Source: an uncultured Clostridia bacterium
GTDB lineage: Bacteria > Bacillota > Clostridia > Christensenellales > Borkfalkiaceae
Direction of reading: 5' to 3'
Assembly (NCBI GenBank): GCA_944338165.1
Contig: CALVLN010000001.1
Coordinates: forward strand, 124,001-188,000
DNA: 64,000 nt
Shown in pieces: positions 40,361-49,847 of the stretch. Below the pieces are notes generated by a model. That model was given only the letters and a program-made list of their open reading frames with translations, ran no database searches and was not told the DNA's origin. Position numbers and translations under genes: made by a program. Position 1 is the first letter of the stretch; every line of letters begins with the position of its first letter.

Positions 40361-42064
40361 ATGCCGCAGGATGCTTTTACGCTGCGCTTTGTCGCAAAGG
40401 AACTTTCCGATGCCCTCCGCGGAGGAAAGATCAACAAGATCAACCAGCCCGAACGGGAGGAGCTTTCCCTCCTTATATACACGGGAACGCGGACGCTTAA
40501 ACTCGTTCTGAATGCGAACGCTTCCGACTGCGGCGCCTATTTCAGCGCGGAAGAACGGGAAAATCCGCTTACCGCGCCCAACTTCTGCATGCTGCTGCGC
40601 AAGTATATCCAGAATGCCGAGATCCTCGCCGTCGAGCAGGTGAAATTCGAACGCATCCTCTGCTTCCGCCTGCTCTGCCGTTCTGATTTTTCCGCCTGCG
40701 AGCGGCTTTTATACGCAGAGATCATGGGGAAATATTCCAACCTTATCCTCACGGAAAACGGCACCATTCTCGGCGCCATGAAGACGACTTCGCTTGGGGA
40801 AGGCTGCAAACGGCTGCTGATGCCGGGGGCGGCCTATGTGCTCCCCGCCCCGCAGGACAAGACGGACCCCTGCGACGAGGCCGCCCTCGCGCGGCTGATG
40901 GAAAGCGCCCCCAAGGGCGAGGACGAACTTTCCCGCTTCCTCTTTTTGCACGTGGCGGGCATTGCGCCCTGCACGGCGGAACAGATCGCCTCATCGTGCG
41001 GCGGTCACGCCACGGCGGAGCGCGTCCGCCGCTTCCTCTTTTCCGAGGAGACGTTTCCCTGCGTGACGGAGCGGAACGGGATGCCCGTAGACTTCCTCGC
41101 GCAAAAAGCGCCGGGCGCCATCCCCTTTGACACCCTCTCCGCGGCGCAGGAGTATTTTTATCGCAAAAAGCGCGGCAAAAAGCGGACGGATGCCTTCCGC
41201 CGCCGCCTGGAAAGCGCCGTAAAGGCGATCCAAAAGAAACAGGAAAAACGGCTCTCCCAGATCCTGGAAAAATACCGTGAATGTGCGGACATGGAGCAGA
41301 CCCGCATCAAGGGCGAGCTCATCACCGCCAACCTGTACGCCCTCGCGCGCGGACAGCGCGCCTGCGAACTCGTCGACTATTACGACCCGGACGGAAAGAC
41401 GGTGAAGATCGCCCTCGACGAAAGTCTCACCCCCTCGCAGAACGCACAGCGTTACTTCAAAAAATATCAAAAGCAAAAGCGCACGCTCGCCGCGCTCGAA
41501 CCGCAGGAAAAAGCGCTGCGCACCGAGCTTGCCTATACGGAAAGCCTGCTTTCCGCCGTGCGTGCCGCCGAGACGGATGAAGACATGCGCTCTCTGGAAG
41601 AAGAGCTGCTCGCGGCGGGATACCTCAAAGCGCAGGACGAACGCAAAAAGAAAGGGAAAAAGCAGGAAACGCCGGGATTCCGCGTCTTTGAACGGGACGG
41701 CTTCCGCATCCTTTCCGGGCGCAACAACCTGCAGAACGACAGGCTTGTCCGCGCCGCCGCGCCCGACGACGTCTGGCTGCACGCGCAGAAATACCATTCC
41801 TCGCACGTCGTCATCCAAACGAACGGACGGGCCGTTCCCGACGAGGTGCTCGCCTATGCCGCCGCCGTCTGCGCGCGCTATTCCGACGGCAAACAGGGCA
41901 CGAAGATCCCCGTCGATTACTGCCCCGCCCGCTTCGTCAGAAAGCCCTCGGGCGCCAAAGCGGGTTTCGTCGTCTATACCGATTATAAGACCGTCCTTGC
42001 AGATCCCCTGCCGGAGGGGGAAGCGGATCCGTTTTCCTCCGCAACGGACGGAACGCTGCCTTGA
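40361..42064 (+). CDS. rqcH: Ribosome quality control protein RqcH (NFACT family)
   Basis: A 567-residue NFACT protein. NFACT-N domain at the start (DAFTLRFVAKELSDAL), HhH and coiled-coil middle (residues 255-430, rich in K/R/E), and the NFACT-R domain (GRNNLQNDRLVRAA, then DVWLHAQKYHSSHVVI with the conserved WLHA). It binds stalled 50S subunits carrying peptidyl-tRNA and recruits tRNA-Ala to add alanine tails, which mark the peptide for Clp proteases. The ClpXP and ClpC genes nearby are functionally fitting. Strong promoter and terminator; monocistronic. Confidence 0.95.
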   Translation: MPQDAFTLRFVAKELSDALRGGKINKINQPEREELSLLIYTGTRTLKLVLNANASDCGAYFSAEERENPLTAPNFCMLLRKYIQNAEILAVEQVKFERILCFRLLCRSDFSACERLLYAEIMGKYSNLILTENGTILGAMKTTSLGEGCKRLLMPGAAYVLPAPQDKTDPCDEAALARLMESAPKGEDELSRFLFLHVAGIAPCTAEQIASSCGGHATAERVRRFLFSEETFPCVTERNGMPVDFLAQKAPGAIPFDTLSAAQEYFYRKKRGKKRTDAFRRRLESAVKAIQKKQEKRLSQILEKYRECADMEQTRIKGELITANLYALARGQRACELVDYYDPDGKTVKIALDESLTPSQNAQRYFKKYQKQKRTLAALEPQEKALRTELAYTESLLSAVRAAETDEDMRSLEEELLAAGYLKAQDERKKKGKKQETPGFRVFERDGFRILSGRNNLQNDRLVRAAAPDDVWLHAQKYHSSHVVIQTNGRAVPDEVLAYAAAVCARYSDGKQGTKIPVDYCPARFVRKPSGAKAGFVVYTDYKTVLADPLPEGEADPFSSATDGTLP

Positions 42065-42103
42065 ATTTTATTTCAAGGCGCGGAAAACTTTCCCGAACAC
42101 AGA

Positions 42104-42137
42104 AAAACGGCGCCCCGCGCGGGGCGCCGTTTTTTTC
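42104..42137 (+). terminator. Terminator of rqcH
   Basis: AAAACGGCGCCCCGC / GCGGGGCGCCGTTTT stem, T-run on the plus strand; may serve both directions. Confidence 0.92.
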
Positions 42138-42169
42138 CGTTTTCCGCATCGGCCGATCAAGTAAGGCGG

Positions 42170-42823
42170 TTATTTCCTGCAGCAGGCGCCGCCGTTGGGA
42201 TAGAGCGGAAGCTCGAAAAACTCCGAGCAGACCTCCTGCGAATATTCCTGCGCGGGAGGGATGGCGCAATAGCCGTATGCGGGCACGAGCAGCTCCACCT
42301 GCATGGCAACTTTGAGGATGCAAGTCACGCAGATGCTGACCGTAAAGGCGTTTGCCGCCGTGTTCCAACTGCCCTCGGGGGCGACGCAGGAGGCGACCGC
42401 CGTGACCGTAAAGGGAATGATGGATGCCGGCGGGACGTAGAGCATGACGTCCTCATTAAGCGTGACGCTGCCGGTCGCCTTCCCCTCCTTGCCCGCCGCG
42501 TCCATATAGACGATCTCCACGGGGATGGTGACGGTGGCCTGCACGCGCGCGCACTGCCCTTCCGCCTGCCGCTCGACGTTGAGCCCGGACACGGTACCCT
42601 GTGAAGTGAGCGAACGCGCGCTGATAAACGTGAGCGGATATGTAGGATCTGCGGGGGTGAAGGTTTCGGGCGTGACGGTATAATTTTCAAGGCGCGTCTG
42701 CACGATGCCCGCGTCAAAGATCTTTTCCGCCTGGATACACACCTTCTCGCACAGCCCGTTCAAGGGATTGCCCGTGATCTGCCCCGGACAGCGATCGGAT
42801 GAAAAATTGGAAAAAAATGACAT
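42170..42823 (-). CDS. Hypothetical protein, possible spore-coat-associated
   Basis: A 217-residue beta-rich protein with scattered cysteines (CPGQITG, CEKVCIQ, CVTCIL, CCRK at the end). Strand-rich composition with V/T-alternation and a DUF3794-like style (VNVxGxV type strands) recalls SipL/coat morphogenesis proteins, but the family is not certain. GGAGG precedes the ATG. It lies 77 bp downstream of a LysM protein, and coat assembly proteins often combine these two domains, which supports the idea without proving it. Confidence 0.6.
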   Translation of the reverse strand: MSFFSNFSSDRCPGQITGNPLNGLCEKVCIQAEKIFDAGIVQTRLENYTVTPETFTPADPTYPLTFISARSLTSQGTVSGLNVERQAEGQCARVQATVTIPVEIVYMDAAGKEGKATGSVTLNEDVMLYVPPASIIPFTVTAVASCVAPEGSWNTAANAFTVSICVTCILKVAMQVELLVPAYGYCAIPPAQEYSQEVCSEFFELPLYPNGGACCRK

Positions 42824-42900
42824 GATGACCTCCGTATAACGGACCTTCCCGGTCCTTATTGCATTGTATGCGCATCCGTCCCCGCGTGTGCGGGGGGCGC

Positions 42901-43182
42901 TTACAGCAGGATCTCCTGCCCGGGATACAGGCGCGAGGTGCCGTTTTTGCGGCGAAACGCCTCCTCTGAACCGCAGAGCTGCGCCGCATCCTCCCCGCCC
43001 TGCACGCGATAAACGGGAGAAAGCGGCGGCAGACAGAGCAGCTGCCCCGCTTCCGGTTCGCCGTCGAGGGCGTTGAAGGCGGCGAGCGCGCGGCAGGGGA
43101 TGTGAAAGGCGGCGGCAACGTCGCGCAGACACTGCCCCTTCTTCACGCGGTATAGTTCCGGCCGTTCCAGACAAAGTTCCAT
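42901..43182 (-). CDS. LysM-domain protein, small
   Basis: A 93-residue protein containing a LysM repeat (YRVKKGQCLRDVAAAFHI, then GQLLCLPP) and a second partial LysM-like repeat (YRVQGGEDAAQLCG, GQEILL). LysM binds N-acetylglucosamine-containing polymers such as peptidoglycan or spore cortex. No signal peptide and no clear ribosome binding site are seen; 43182 is the only good ATG. It is divergent from the SpoVB-like gene, a cell-envelope or sporulation context. Confidence 0.78.
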   Translation of the reverse strand: MELCLERPELYRVKKGQCLRDVAAAFHIPCRALAAFNALDGEPEAGQLLCLPPLSPVYRVQGGEDAAQLCGSEEAFRRKNGTSRLYPGQEILL

Positions 43183-43259
43183 ACCATCATGCTATGCGGG
43201 GCCGCCGCAAAAGGTTCCGCCTTTACATATTTTCCCCCGCGGGCGAATAAAATTAGGGC

Positions 43260-44798
43260 ATGAACCGCCTCTACCGCACCGCCGCCGTCGTCACCGTCTT
43301 TTCCACCTGCGAACACTGCCTCGGATTTTTATACCGCATGATCCTTTCCCGCGTGCTCGGATCGGAAGGGCTCGGCGTCTATCAGGCGGCGCTCACCGTA
43401 TTTGCGGTCTTTCTGACGGCGACTTCGAGCGGGCTCCCCATCACCCTTTCCCGCATCATCGCCAAGCACCGCACGCGCGGCAACGCGCACGGGGAGCATG
43501 CTGCGACCAGCGCCGCCATGCTCATCACGCTGCTCGTAAGCGTGCCCGTGACCGTACTGCTCTTCCTCTTCCGCGAGGAGTTTTCCCGCATCTTTTCCGA
43601 TCCGCGCTGCGCCGACCTCTTTTATATCCTCATTTTCGGGCTCTCTTTCACCTCCGTCTATGCCATCATCCGCGGCTGTTTCTGGGGAAACAAGCGCTTC
43701 TTTGCCTATTCCCTCATTGAACTGATCGAGGAGATCGTCATGATCGCCGTGGGCGTCTTTCTGCTGCTCGGCGTGGGGAGCGGCATCGCGGACGTCAACA
43801 AAGCGGCGGTCGCCGTCCTCGTCTCCTACCTCTGCTCCTTTGCGATCGCGGCGGCGTATTTCTTCTGCCGCGGCGGAAAACTCGCCTCGCCGCGCGGCGA
43901 ACTGCGCCCGCTGCTGCGGGCGTCGCTGCCCGTCACCGCCATGCGCGCTTCCTCCTCGCTCATCTCCTCGCTCATTTCCGTGCTCTTTCCCCTGCGCCTC
44001 ATGCAGGCGGGATATTCCTCCTCCCGCGCCATGAGCGAATACGGCGTCATCTGCGGCATGGTGATGCCCGTGATGATGATCCCCTCCACTCTCATCGGCT
44101 CCATTGCGCTCGTGCTGGTGCCCGAACTTTCCGAATGCTTTTACCGCGGCGACAAACGGGCGCTCTCGGCACACGTGGAAAAGGCGCTCAACAGCACGCT
44201 GCTCATCGCGGGCGTGCTCATCCCCTTCTTTCTCGTCTGCGGCGAGGGCGTGGGCATCCTGCTCTATTCCAACGCGCAGAGCGGGAAATTCCTTGCGTAC
44301 GGAGCGCTGATCCTGCTGCCCATGAGCATCACCATGATCTCCACGAGCCTTCTCAATTCGCTCAACTGCGAAAAGCAGACGCTATGCATCTTTCTTGCCG
44401 GGGCGGCGTGTATGCTCGCCTGCGTCTGGCTGCTCCCGCCGTATCTGGGCAGCGGCGCGCTGCTCGCCGGCATGGCGTGCGACCATACGGTCACGGCGGT
44501 CTGTTCGCTCCTTCTGCTGCGCAAAAAGACGGGCGCGCTGCGCTCGAAACCGTATTTTCTGCGCCTGCTGCTTGCGCTTTTGCCCGTCTGTGCGGCGGGC
44601 TGGTGCGTGCATGCGCTCTCCATGAAGATCCTGAGTTTTATGCCCGCGCTCGCGCTCACGATGCTTGCCGTCGGCGGGGCGGAGCTCGGCTTTTTCGCAC
44701 TTTTCCGCCTTTACGACTTCCGCGCACTCGTCGGGCGCATTCTGCGCAAAAAAACACGCAAAACACCCGCTGTTCTGTTGACAATCGGGCAAAAGTAA
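43260..44798 (+). CDS. Lipid flippase of the SpoVB/MurJ-like (MVF/polysaccharide biosynthesis) family
   Basis: A 512-residue polytopic protein with about 14 hydrophobic segments. The first helix has the family GFLYRMILSRVLGSEGLGVYQ; cytoplasmic loops contain basic residues. SpoVB/YtgP/MurJ proteins flip lipid-linked glycans for cell wall or spore cortex. No gene for cell-wall synthesis adjoins, but the LysM and coat-like genes on the other strand hint at a spore role. A TAAAAT lies 6 nt before the ATG and no Shine-Dalgarno is clear (GGG only), so a short or leaderless mRNA is possible. Confidence 0.88.
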   Translation: MNRLYRTAAVVTVFSTCEHCLGFLYRMILSRVLGSEGLGVYQAALTVFAVFLTATSSGLPITLSRIIAKHRTRGNAHGEHAATSAAMLITLLVSVPVTVLLFLFREEFSRIFSDPRCADLFYILIFGLSFTSVYAIIRGCFWGNKRFFAYSLIELIEEIVMIAVGVFLLLGVGSGIADVNKAAVAVLVSYLCSFAIAAAYFFCRGGKLASPRGELRPLLRASLPVTAMRASSSLISSLISVLFPLRLMQAGYSSSRAMSEYGVICGMVMPVMMIPSTLIGSIALVLVPELSECFYRGDKRALSAHVEKALNSTLLIAGVLIPFFLVCGEGVGILLYSNAQSGKFLAYGALILLPMSITMISTSLLNSLNCEKQTLCIFLAGAACMLACVWLLPPYLGSGALLAGMACDHTVTAVCSLLLLRKKTGALRSKPYFLRLLLALLPVCAAGWCVHALSMKILSFMPALALTMLAVGGAELGFFALFRLYDFRALVGRILRKKTRKTPAVLLTIGQK

Positions 44799-44806
44799 TT
44801 TACAAT
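44778..44806 (+). promoter_or_regulatory. Promoter of pgi
   Basis: TTGACA (44778-44783), 17-bp spacer, TACAAT (44801-44806). Its -35 lies in the last codons of the flippase gene. Confidence 0.9.
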
Positions 44807-44843
44807 ATTATTTGGTTTGAATTATTTATCCGGAGGTCTTCTC

Positions 44844-46271
44844 ATGAGAATGACAGAAGAAATGCGCAAAGCCCTTCGTATCACGGTGGACTACACCAAT
44901 ATGACGGACAAGTACCTCGGCGACAAGGGGTACGGCGCAAAGAAGTTCGACGAACTCAAAAAAACCATCAAAGCGGCGCACGCCTACGTGAGCGGCAACC
45001 GCGGGAAGGACGAGCTCTTTATGGGCTGGACGGAACTTCCCTACAATCAGGATGCCATCGTAAAAGATATCCTCGAGACGGCGAAAGCGGTGCGCAAGAA
45101 GTTCGATTATTTCGTAGTGCTCGGCATCGGCGGGAGCGCGCTCGGCCCCATCATGGCATTCCAGGCACTCTGCCATCTACACCATAACGACCTGCCCAAG
45201 AGCAAGAGAAAGGGCCCCAAATTTTACGTGGAGGACAACGTCGACCCCGTCCGCATGAAGGAACTGCTCGACGTCATCGACCTCAAAAAGACCTGTTTCA
45301 ACGTCATCTCCAAATCGGGCGCCACCAGCGAGACGATGGCGCAGTATCTCATCATCTCCGAACTCCTGAAGAAAAACGGTCTCTCCGTCAAGGAGCACAT
45401 GATCTTTACGACCGACGCAAAGAAAGGCAACCTCGTGAAGATCTCCGCCTCCCTCGGCGGCGTCAAGAGCTACGTGCTTCCCGACGGCGTGGGCGGCAGA
45501 TTTTCGGAGCTCTCCCCCGTGGGGCTTCTGCCCGCGGCCGTGCTCGGCATCGACATCAAGCTGCTTTTAAAGGGCGCGGCCTTCATGGACAAGCTGTGCA
45601 AGAGCGCGGACGTCAAAAAGAATCCCGCCCTGCTCTGCGCAGCGCTGCAATTTATGGCGATGCGCGACGGCAAAAACGTCGGCGTCATGATGCCCTATTC
45701 GGACAACCTGCGCTACGTCGCCGACTGGTACGCGCAGCTTTGGGCGGAATCGCTCGGCAAAAACGTCACCCTCGACGGCACGCCCTGCAACGCAGGGCAG
45801 ACGCCCGTAAAGGCGCTTGGCGTCACCGACCAGCATTCGCAGGTGCAGCTGTATACGGAAGGTCCCTTCGATAAAGTCGTCACCTTCCTCTCCGTCGGCA
45901 GCTACAAACAAAAGAGCCCCATCCCGCACGGCTGCGAGGACATCCCCGACGTTTCCTTCCTCGGCGGCCACACCATGGAGGAGCTCATCCAGGCGGAAAA
46001 CAAGGCGACCGCTTACGCGCTCACCAAGGCGGGCAGGCTCAACTATACCATCGACCTTCCCGAAGTCAACGAATTCACGCTCGGCCAGCTTTTGTTCCTC
46101 TTTGAGATGCAGACGGCGTACGCGGGCGCGATGCTCAACATCGACACCTTTAACCAGCCCGGCGTGGAAGCCGGCAAAAAGGCGACCTTTGCCCTGCTGG
46201 GAAAACCCGGCTACGAGGAGCAGAAACAGCAGCTTGACGCAGCTGCTTCCGATCCCGCATACCGCGTATAA
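44844..46271 (+). CDS. pgi: Glucose-6-phosphate isomerase
   Basis: A 475-residue sugar isomerase of the bacterial-type PGI family. The SIS-domain motifs VVLGIGGSALGP and NVISKSGATSET (phosphate binding) are intact, with the PGI catalytic features QHSQVQLYTEGP and a late helix with the conserved lysine. It interconverts glucose-6-phosphate and fructose-6-phosphate in glycolysis. The ATG at 44844 is chosen because GGAGG lies 7 nt upstream. It has its own promoter and terminator. Confidence 0.96.
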   Translation: MRMTEEMRKALRITVDYTNMTDKYLGDKGYGAKKFDELKKTIKAAHAYVSGNRGKDELFMGWTELPYNQDAIVKDILETAKAVRKKFDYFVVLGIGGSALGPIMAFQALCHLHHNDLPKSKRKGPKFYVEDNVDPVRMKELLDVIDLKKTCFNVISKSGATSETMAQYLIISELLKKNGLSVKEHMIFTTDAKKGNLVKISASLGGVKSYVLPDGVGGRFSELSPVGLLPAAVLGIDIKLLLKGAAFMDKLCKSADVKKNPALLCAALQFMAMRDGKNVGVMMPYSDNLRYVADWYAQLWAESLGKNVTLDGTPCNAGQTPVKALGVTDQHSQVQLYTEGPFDKVVTFLSVGSYKQKSPIPHGCEDIPDVSFLGGHTMEELIQAENKATAYALTKAGRLNYTIDLPEVNEFTLGQLLFLFEMQTAYAGAMLNIDTFNQPGVEAGKKATFALLGKPGYEEQKQQLDAAASDPAYRV

Positions 46272-46280
46272 ATCAATCAA

Positions 46281-46317
46281 AAAAACCGCCCCCTGCCGTG
46301 CCGCAGGGGGCGGTTTT
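46281..46317. terminator. Bidirectional terminator between pgi and the ClC gene
   Basis: AAAACCGCCCCCTGC / GCAGGGGGCGGTTTT stem. Confidence 0.93.
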
Positions 46318-46325
46318 CCATTTCA

Positions 46326-47966
46326 TCATGCAAGCTGTTCTGCCGCAGCGGAAGAAGGCGCCGTCTCTTCCCGGGAGAGGAGTTCCCCCACCGTAGAGAC
46401 GAGCGACTGCGTATAGGCGGCTTCGTCCGCCGTCTCCCCCCGCAAAACGAGTTCGTCGCCCGGAAGAAGCACCGTCTCGCCGTCGGGAACGAGGTGAAGT
46501 TCCCCGCGGAAAAGCGTGACGACGAGCGAATCGGCGGGCCAAAGCACGTCGCGGATGGCGCGGCCGTCCGCAGGCGCTCCCTTGCCGACGCGCAGGCGGT
46601 AGGTATAGGTATGCACGGGATTCGCCCTGCGCTGCTCTTCCAGGATGCCGTCGAGCAGCTTATCGTAAATGGGTTCGGTGCGGAAAGCGTCCCCCATCAG
46701 GTACCCCACCGCCGCGCCCACGATGACGGGCAGAAGGAAGGCAAAATTCCACGTGAGTTCCACGACCATGACGATGGCGGTGACGGGCGCCTTGACGATG
46801 GTGGTGAAGAACGCCGCCATACAGACCATGACCATGAGGTCGGAATAAGCGGGATCCATGCCCATCTGCGTGCAGAGCAGGCTCATCAACCCGCCCATGC
46901 AGGCGCCGACGGCGAGCATGGGGATGAACACGCCGCAGGGCACGCCCGCGCCCATATTGACGACGGAAATGACAAATTTCAGCACGAGAACGATGAGGAG
47001 CGTCGCCCACATCGGGGAACCAAACACGCGCTCCAACCCGGACATGCCGCCGCCCAATGCTTCCAAAAGTTCGTGCCCGCCGCCCATCGCGTATACCGTG
47101 ATGAGGCCGAAGGCGCCGCCGAGCAGGAACGGTACGGTCATTTTGCCGATGCCCTTCCAGAACGTGATCTTGGAAAAGGCTTTTTTGAGAAGAAACACGA
47201 GAAAATAAAACCCGACCCCGAGCAACCCGCAGGCAAGCGCGGCGAACAAAAAGTAGAGATAGGATACCATGTCCGGGGTCGCAAAGGTATAGGTGGTGAG
47301 CGAAGAACCGACGGAAAGCCCCATGAGCGGCCGCAGCAGATTGCGCGTCAGCACGCCGACGATGACGGAAGAGAAGGAACAGATGAACACTTCCGGCGTG
47401 AACCGCTTGTGCGCCTCCTCAAAGGCGAACGCCATGCCCGTGAGCGGCGCGTTGAAGGCGACGGCAAGACCCGTACATGCCCCGCCCGTGACCTGGTAGC
47501 GGCGCACCGTATCGTTCCGGCGCAGCAGTTCGCTGGTCCCGTAACCGCAGGCGCCGCCGACCTGGATGCTCGGCCCCTCCGACCCTGCGGAAAGCCCCAT
47601 AAATACGGTAAAGAGGCTGGCCGCAAACATCGCCGTGAGCACCTCATACCAACGGAAGCGGATCAGGCCGCGTGCAGCGCCCTCCGTCTGCGGAATGCCG
47701 CTGCCGCGGATCATGGGAATGAATTTCACGATGCCGCCCACGACGACCGCGCCCAGAAACAGCGTTACGAACAGAAGCGGGATAAAGGCGGGGTTTTCGC
47801 GCAGGAGCTCGTACACCCCGCGCGAAAAAGATTCCGCCTTCGTCGTGAGTACGTTGTAGATGGTGACGACCGCCCCCGCAAACAGACCCGTGAGCGCGCC
47901 GACGGCCACCAGCTGAACGCCGTAATGATAGGCGTTGCTTTTGATCTTCTCTAATTTTTTCTTCAT
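46326..47966 (-). CDS. ClC-family chloride/anion channel or H+/Cl- antiporter with regulatory domain
   Basis: A 546-residue ClC protein. The anion-site motifs are GSGIPQTEG, GSEGPSIQVG (with the gating glutamate, typical of H+/Cl- antiporters) and GVPCGVFIPML. The C-terminal 75 residues form a TrkA_C/RCK_C-like domain (VLWPADSLVVTLFRG, GDELVLRG), an unusual but known fusion that may sense nucleotides or ions. Start at 47966 has CGGAG upstream. Promoter at 47990-48018. Confidence 0.93.
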   Translation of the reverse strand: MKKKLEKIKSNAYHYGVQLVAVGALTGLFAGAVVTIYNVLTTKAESFSRGVYELLRENPAFIPLLFVTLFLGAVVVGGIVKFIPMIRGSGIPQTEGAARGLIRFRWYEVLTAMFAASLFTVFMGLSAGSEGPSIQVGGACGYGTSELLRRNDTVRRYQVTGGACTGLAVAFNAPLTGMAFAFEEAHKRFTPEVFICSFSSVIVGVLTRNLLRPLMGLSVGSSLTTYTFATPDMVSYLYFLFAALACGLLGVGFYFLVFLLKKAFSKITFWKGIGKMTVPFLLGGAFGLITVYAMGGGHELLEALGGGMSGLERVFGSPMWATLLIVLVLKFVISVVNMGAGVPCGVFIPMLAVGACMGGLMSLLCTQMGMDPAYSDLMVMVCMAAFFTTIVKAPVTAIVMVVELTWNFAFLLPVIVGAAVGYLMGDAFRTEPIYDKLLDGILEEQRRANPVHTYTYRLRVGKGAPADGRAIRDVLWPADSLVVTLFRGELHLVPDGETVLLPGDELVLRGETADEAAYTQSLVSTVGELLSREETAPSSAAAEQLA

Positions 47967-47989
47967 GGCGATTCTCTCCGAACTTTCCC

Positions 47990-48018
47990 ATTTTAACACA
48001 TCGGGCAAAAAAAGTAAA
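47990..48018 (-). promoter_or_regulatory. Promoter of the ClC gene
   Basis: Minus strand TTTACT (48013-48018), 17-bp spacer, TAAAAT (47990-47995). Confidence 0.75.
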
Positions 48019-48052
48019 CTTATTTTTCCGCTTTGCCGCCGCTTCCCCCACG

Positions 48053-48081
48053 GAAAACGGCGCCGCCCGCAGGCGCGCCGT
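48053..48081 (-). terminator. Terminator of the ABC exporter operon
   Basis: Minus strand ACGGCGC / GCGCCGT stem with TTTT after it. Confidence 0.7.
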
Positions 48082-48095
48082 CTCTTGAATGCATT

Positions 48096-49847
48096 TTATT
48101 CGGGAACGGCGAACTGCGCGTGATACAATTCGCTGTAAAAACCGCCCTTTTGCAGCAGCTCCTCATGCGTGCCCTGTTCGATGATCTTGCCCGCGTTCAT
48201 GACGAGGATGATATCCGCGGAACGTACCGTAGAGAGCCTGTGCGCGACGATGAAGCTCGTTCTGCCGAGCATCAGTTTGGCAAACGCGTCCTGCACGCGG
48301 AGTTCGGTGCGCGTATCGATGGAGCTCGTCGCCTCATCGAGGATGAGCATGGGCGGCAGGCAAAGCATGATGCGCGCGATGCACAACAGCTGTTTCTGCC
48401 CCTGCGAAAGCGCGCCCTCGTCGCCGATCACCGTGTCGTACCCCTGCGGCAGCCGCATGATGAAGGAATGCGCGTGCGCCGCCTTCGCCGCGGCGATCAT
48501 CTCCTCTTCCGTGCAGTCGGGCTTGCCCATGCACAGATTTTCGCGCACGGTGGCGCGCTTGAGCCACGTCTCCTGCAACACCATGCCGTAGTGCGCACGC
48601 AGGGAATGCCGGGTAACCGAACGGATATCGTGCCCTTCCACGCAGATGCTGCCGCCTAAGACGTCGTAAAAGCGCATCAGAAGATTGATGATGGTCGTTT
48701 TCCCGCAGCCCGTCGGCCCGACGATGGCGACCCGCTTGCCCGCCGTCACCGAAAGGTTGAGGTCCTCGATGAGCCTGCGTTCGGGTGAATAGGAAAATTC
48801 CACGTGCGAAAGCTCAATGTTGCCGTCCACCTGTTTGAGCACGTAATTGCCTTCGTCCGAAGGCTGCGCCTCCTCGCCGATGAGCGCGAGCAGACGGGAC
48901 GCGCAGGCAACGGCATTCTGGAATTCGGTGATGACTTCCGTGATCTCGTTAAACGGTTTGGTATACTGATTGGCGTATGAAAGGAAGGTGGACAGATACC
49001 CGACGCTGAACGCGCCGCCCGTCCCGATGACCGTGAACGCCCCCACGAGCGCGACGCCCGCATATACGACCGAGTTGATGAAGCGCGTCACGGGGTTTGT
49101 GGTCGATGAATAGAAGATGGCGCGCAGAGAACATTTTTTCAGGCGCTCGTTGATCTCGGCAAACGTCTCCTCGTTTTCGTCCTCATGCGTGTACGCCTTG
49201 ACGATCTTGAGGTTGCCCACCATCTCATCGATGAAAGCCGTCTGCTCGGCGCGCGTCTCCGATTGCAGCTTGAACATGGAATAGGTGTGCGAAGCGATAA
49301 ATTTCGCCGCGAACAGGGAAACGGGCGTGATGCAGAAGACGACAAGCGCGATCTCAAAGCGGAGCACGAGCATGATGACGAGCGTGCCGAGGATGGTACA
49401 GATGCCCGTAAACAGCTGCGTAAACCCGAGCAGAAGTCCGTCCGAAAACTGCTCCGCATCCGTGATGACGACGCTGGCGATCTCCCCGTACGAGCGCGAA
49501 TCGATGTAACGCAGCGGCAATACCTCGATCTTGCGGAATGCGTCGCGGCGGATGTCCGCCAGAACGTGATAGGCGATCTTGTTGTTGCACAGGCTCATCA
49601 GCCATTGAGAGAGCGCCGTCACGGCGATACAGCCGCCGATGACGAGGAAGAGGTCGCCGAGGCGGGCGAAATCGACCTCCCCCGCCCCGAGGATGCAGTC
49701 GATGGCAAGGCCGACGAGAAAAGGGACCGCGAGCGTCAGAAGGACGGTGACGAGCGCGAGGAAGACGGTGCAGAGGAGGTACCCCGTGTACGGCCTGAGA
49801 TAGCGGAAAATGCCTTTGAGCGTCTTTGTCCGTTTCATCGCGTTCAT
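48096..49847 (-). CDS. ABC exporter subunit (ATP-binding/permease), catalytic half
   Basis: A 583-residue half-transporter: six helices (residues 15-330) then an ABC domain with Walker A GPTGCGKT, Walker B MLILDEATSSID (catalytic glutamate present), and H-loop AHRLST. Its signature motif is altered (LSQGQKQ instead of LSGGQ). Together with the upstream partner, whose Walker B and H-loop are altered but whose signature is canonical, it forms a heterodimer with one working and one degenerate ATP site, the usual plan of BmrCD-type drug or lipid exporters. It overlaps the partner gene by 4 nt. Confidence 0.93.
   Translation of the reverse strand: MNAMKRTKTLKGIFRYLRPYTGYLLCTVFLALVTVLLTLAVPFLVGLAIDCILGAGEVDFARLGDLFLVIGGCIAVTALSQWLMSLCNNKIAYHVLADIRRDAFRKIEVLPLRYIDSRSYGEIASVVITDAEQFSDGLLLGFTQLFTGICTILGTLVIMLVLRFEIALVVFCITPVSLFAAKFIASHTYSMFKLQSETRAEQTAFIDEMVGNLKIVKAYTHEDENEETFAEINERLKKCSLRAIFYSSTTNPVTRFINSVVYAGVALVGAFTVIGTGGAFSVGYLSTFLSYANQYTKPFNEITEVITEFQNAVACASRLLALIGEEAQPSDEGNYVLKQVDGNIELSHVEFSYSPERRLIEDLNLSVTAGKRVAIVGPTGCGKTTIINLLMRFYDVLGGSICVEGHDIRSVTRHSLRAHYGMVLQETWLKRATVRENLCMGKPDCTEEEMIAAAKAAHAHSFIMRLPQGYDTVIGDEGALSQGQKQLLCIARIMLCLPPMLILDEATSSIDTRTELRVQDAFAKLMLGRTSFIVAHRLSTVRSADIILVMNAGKIIEQGTHEELLQKGGFYSELYHAQFAVPE

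Noticed and set aside
42170-43182. Single long gene running from 43174 to 42170
   Set aside because: The frame is open, but a GGAGG-ATG at 42823 and the separate LysM gene in another frame (42901-43182) explain the region better.
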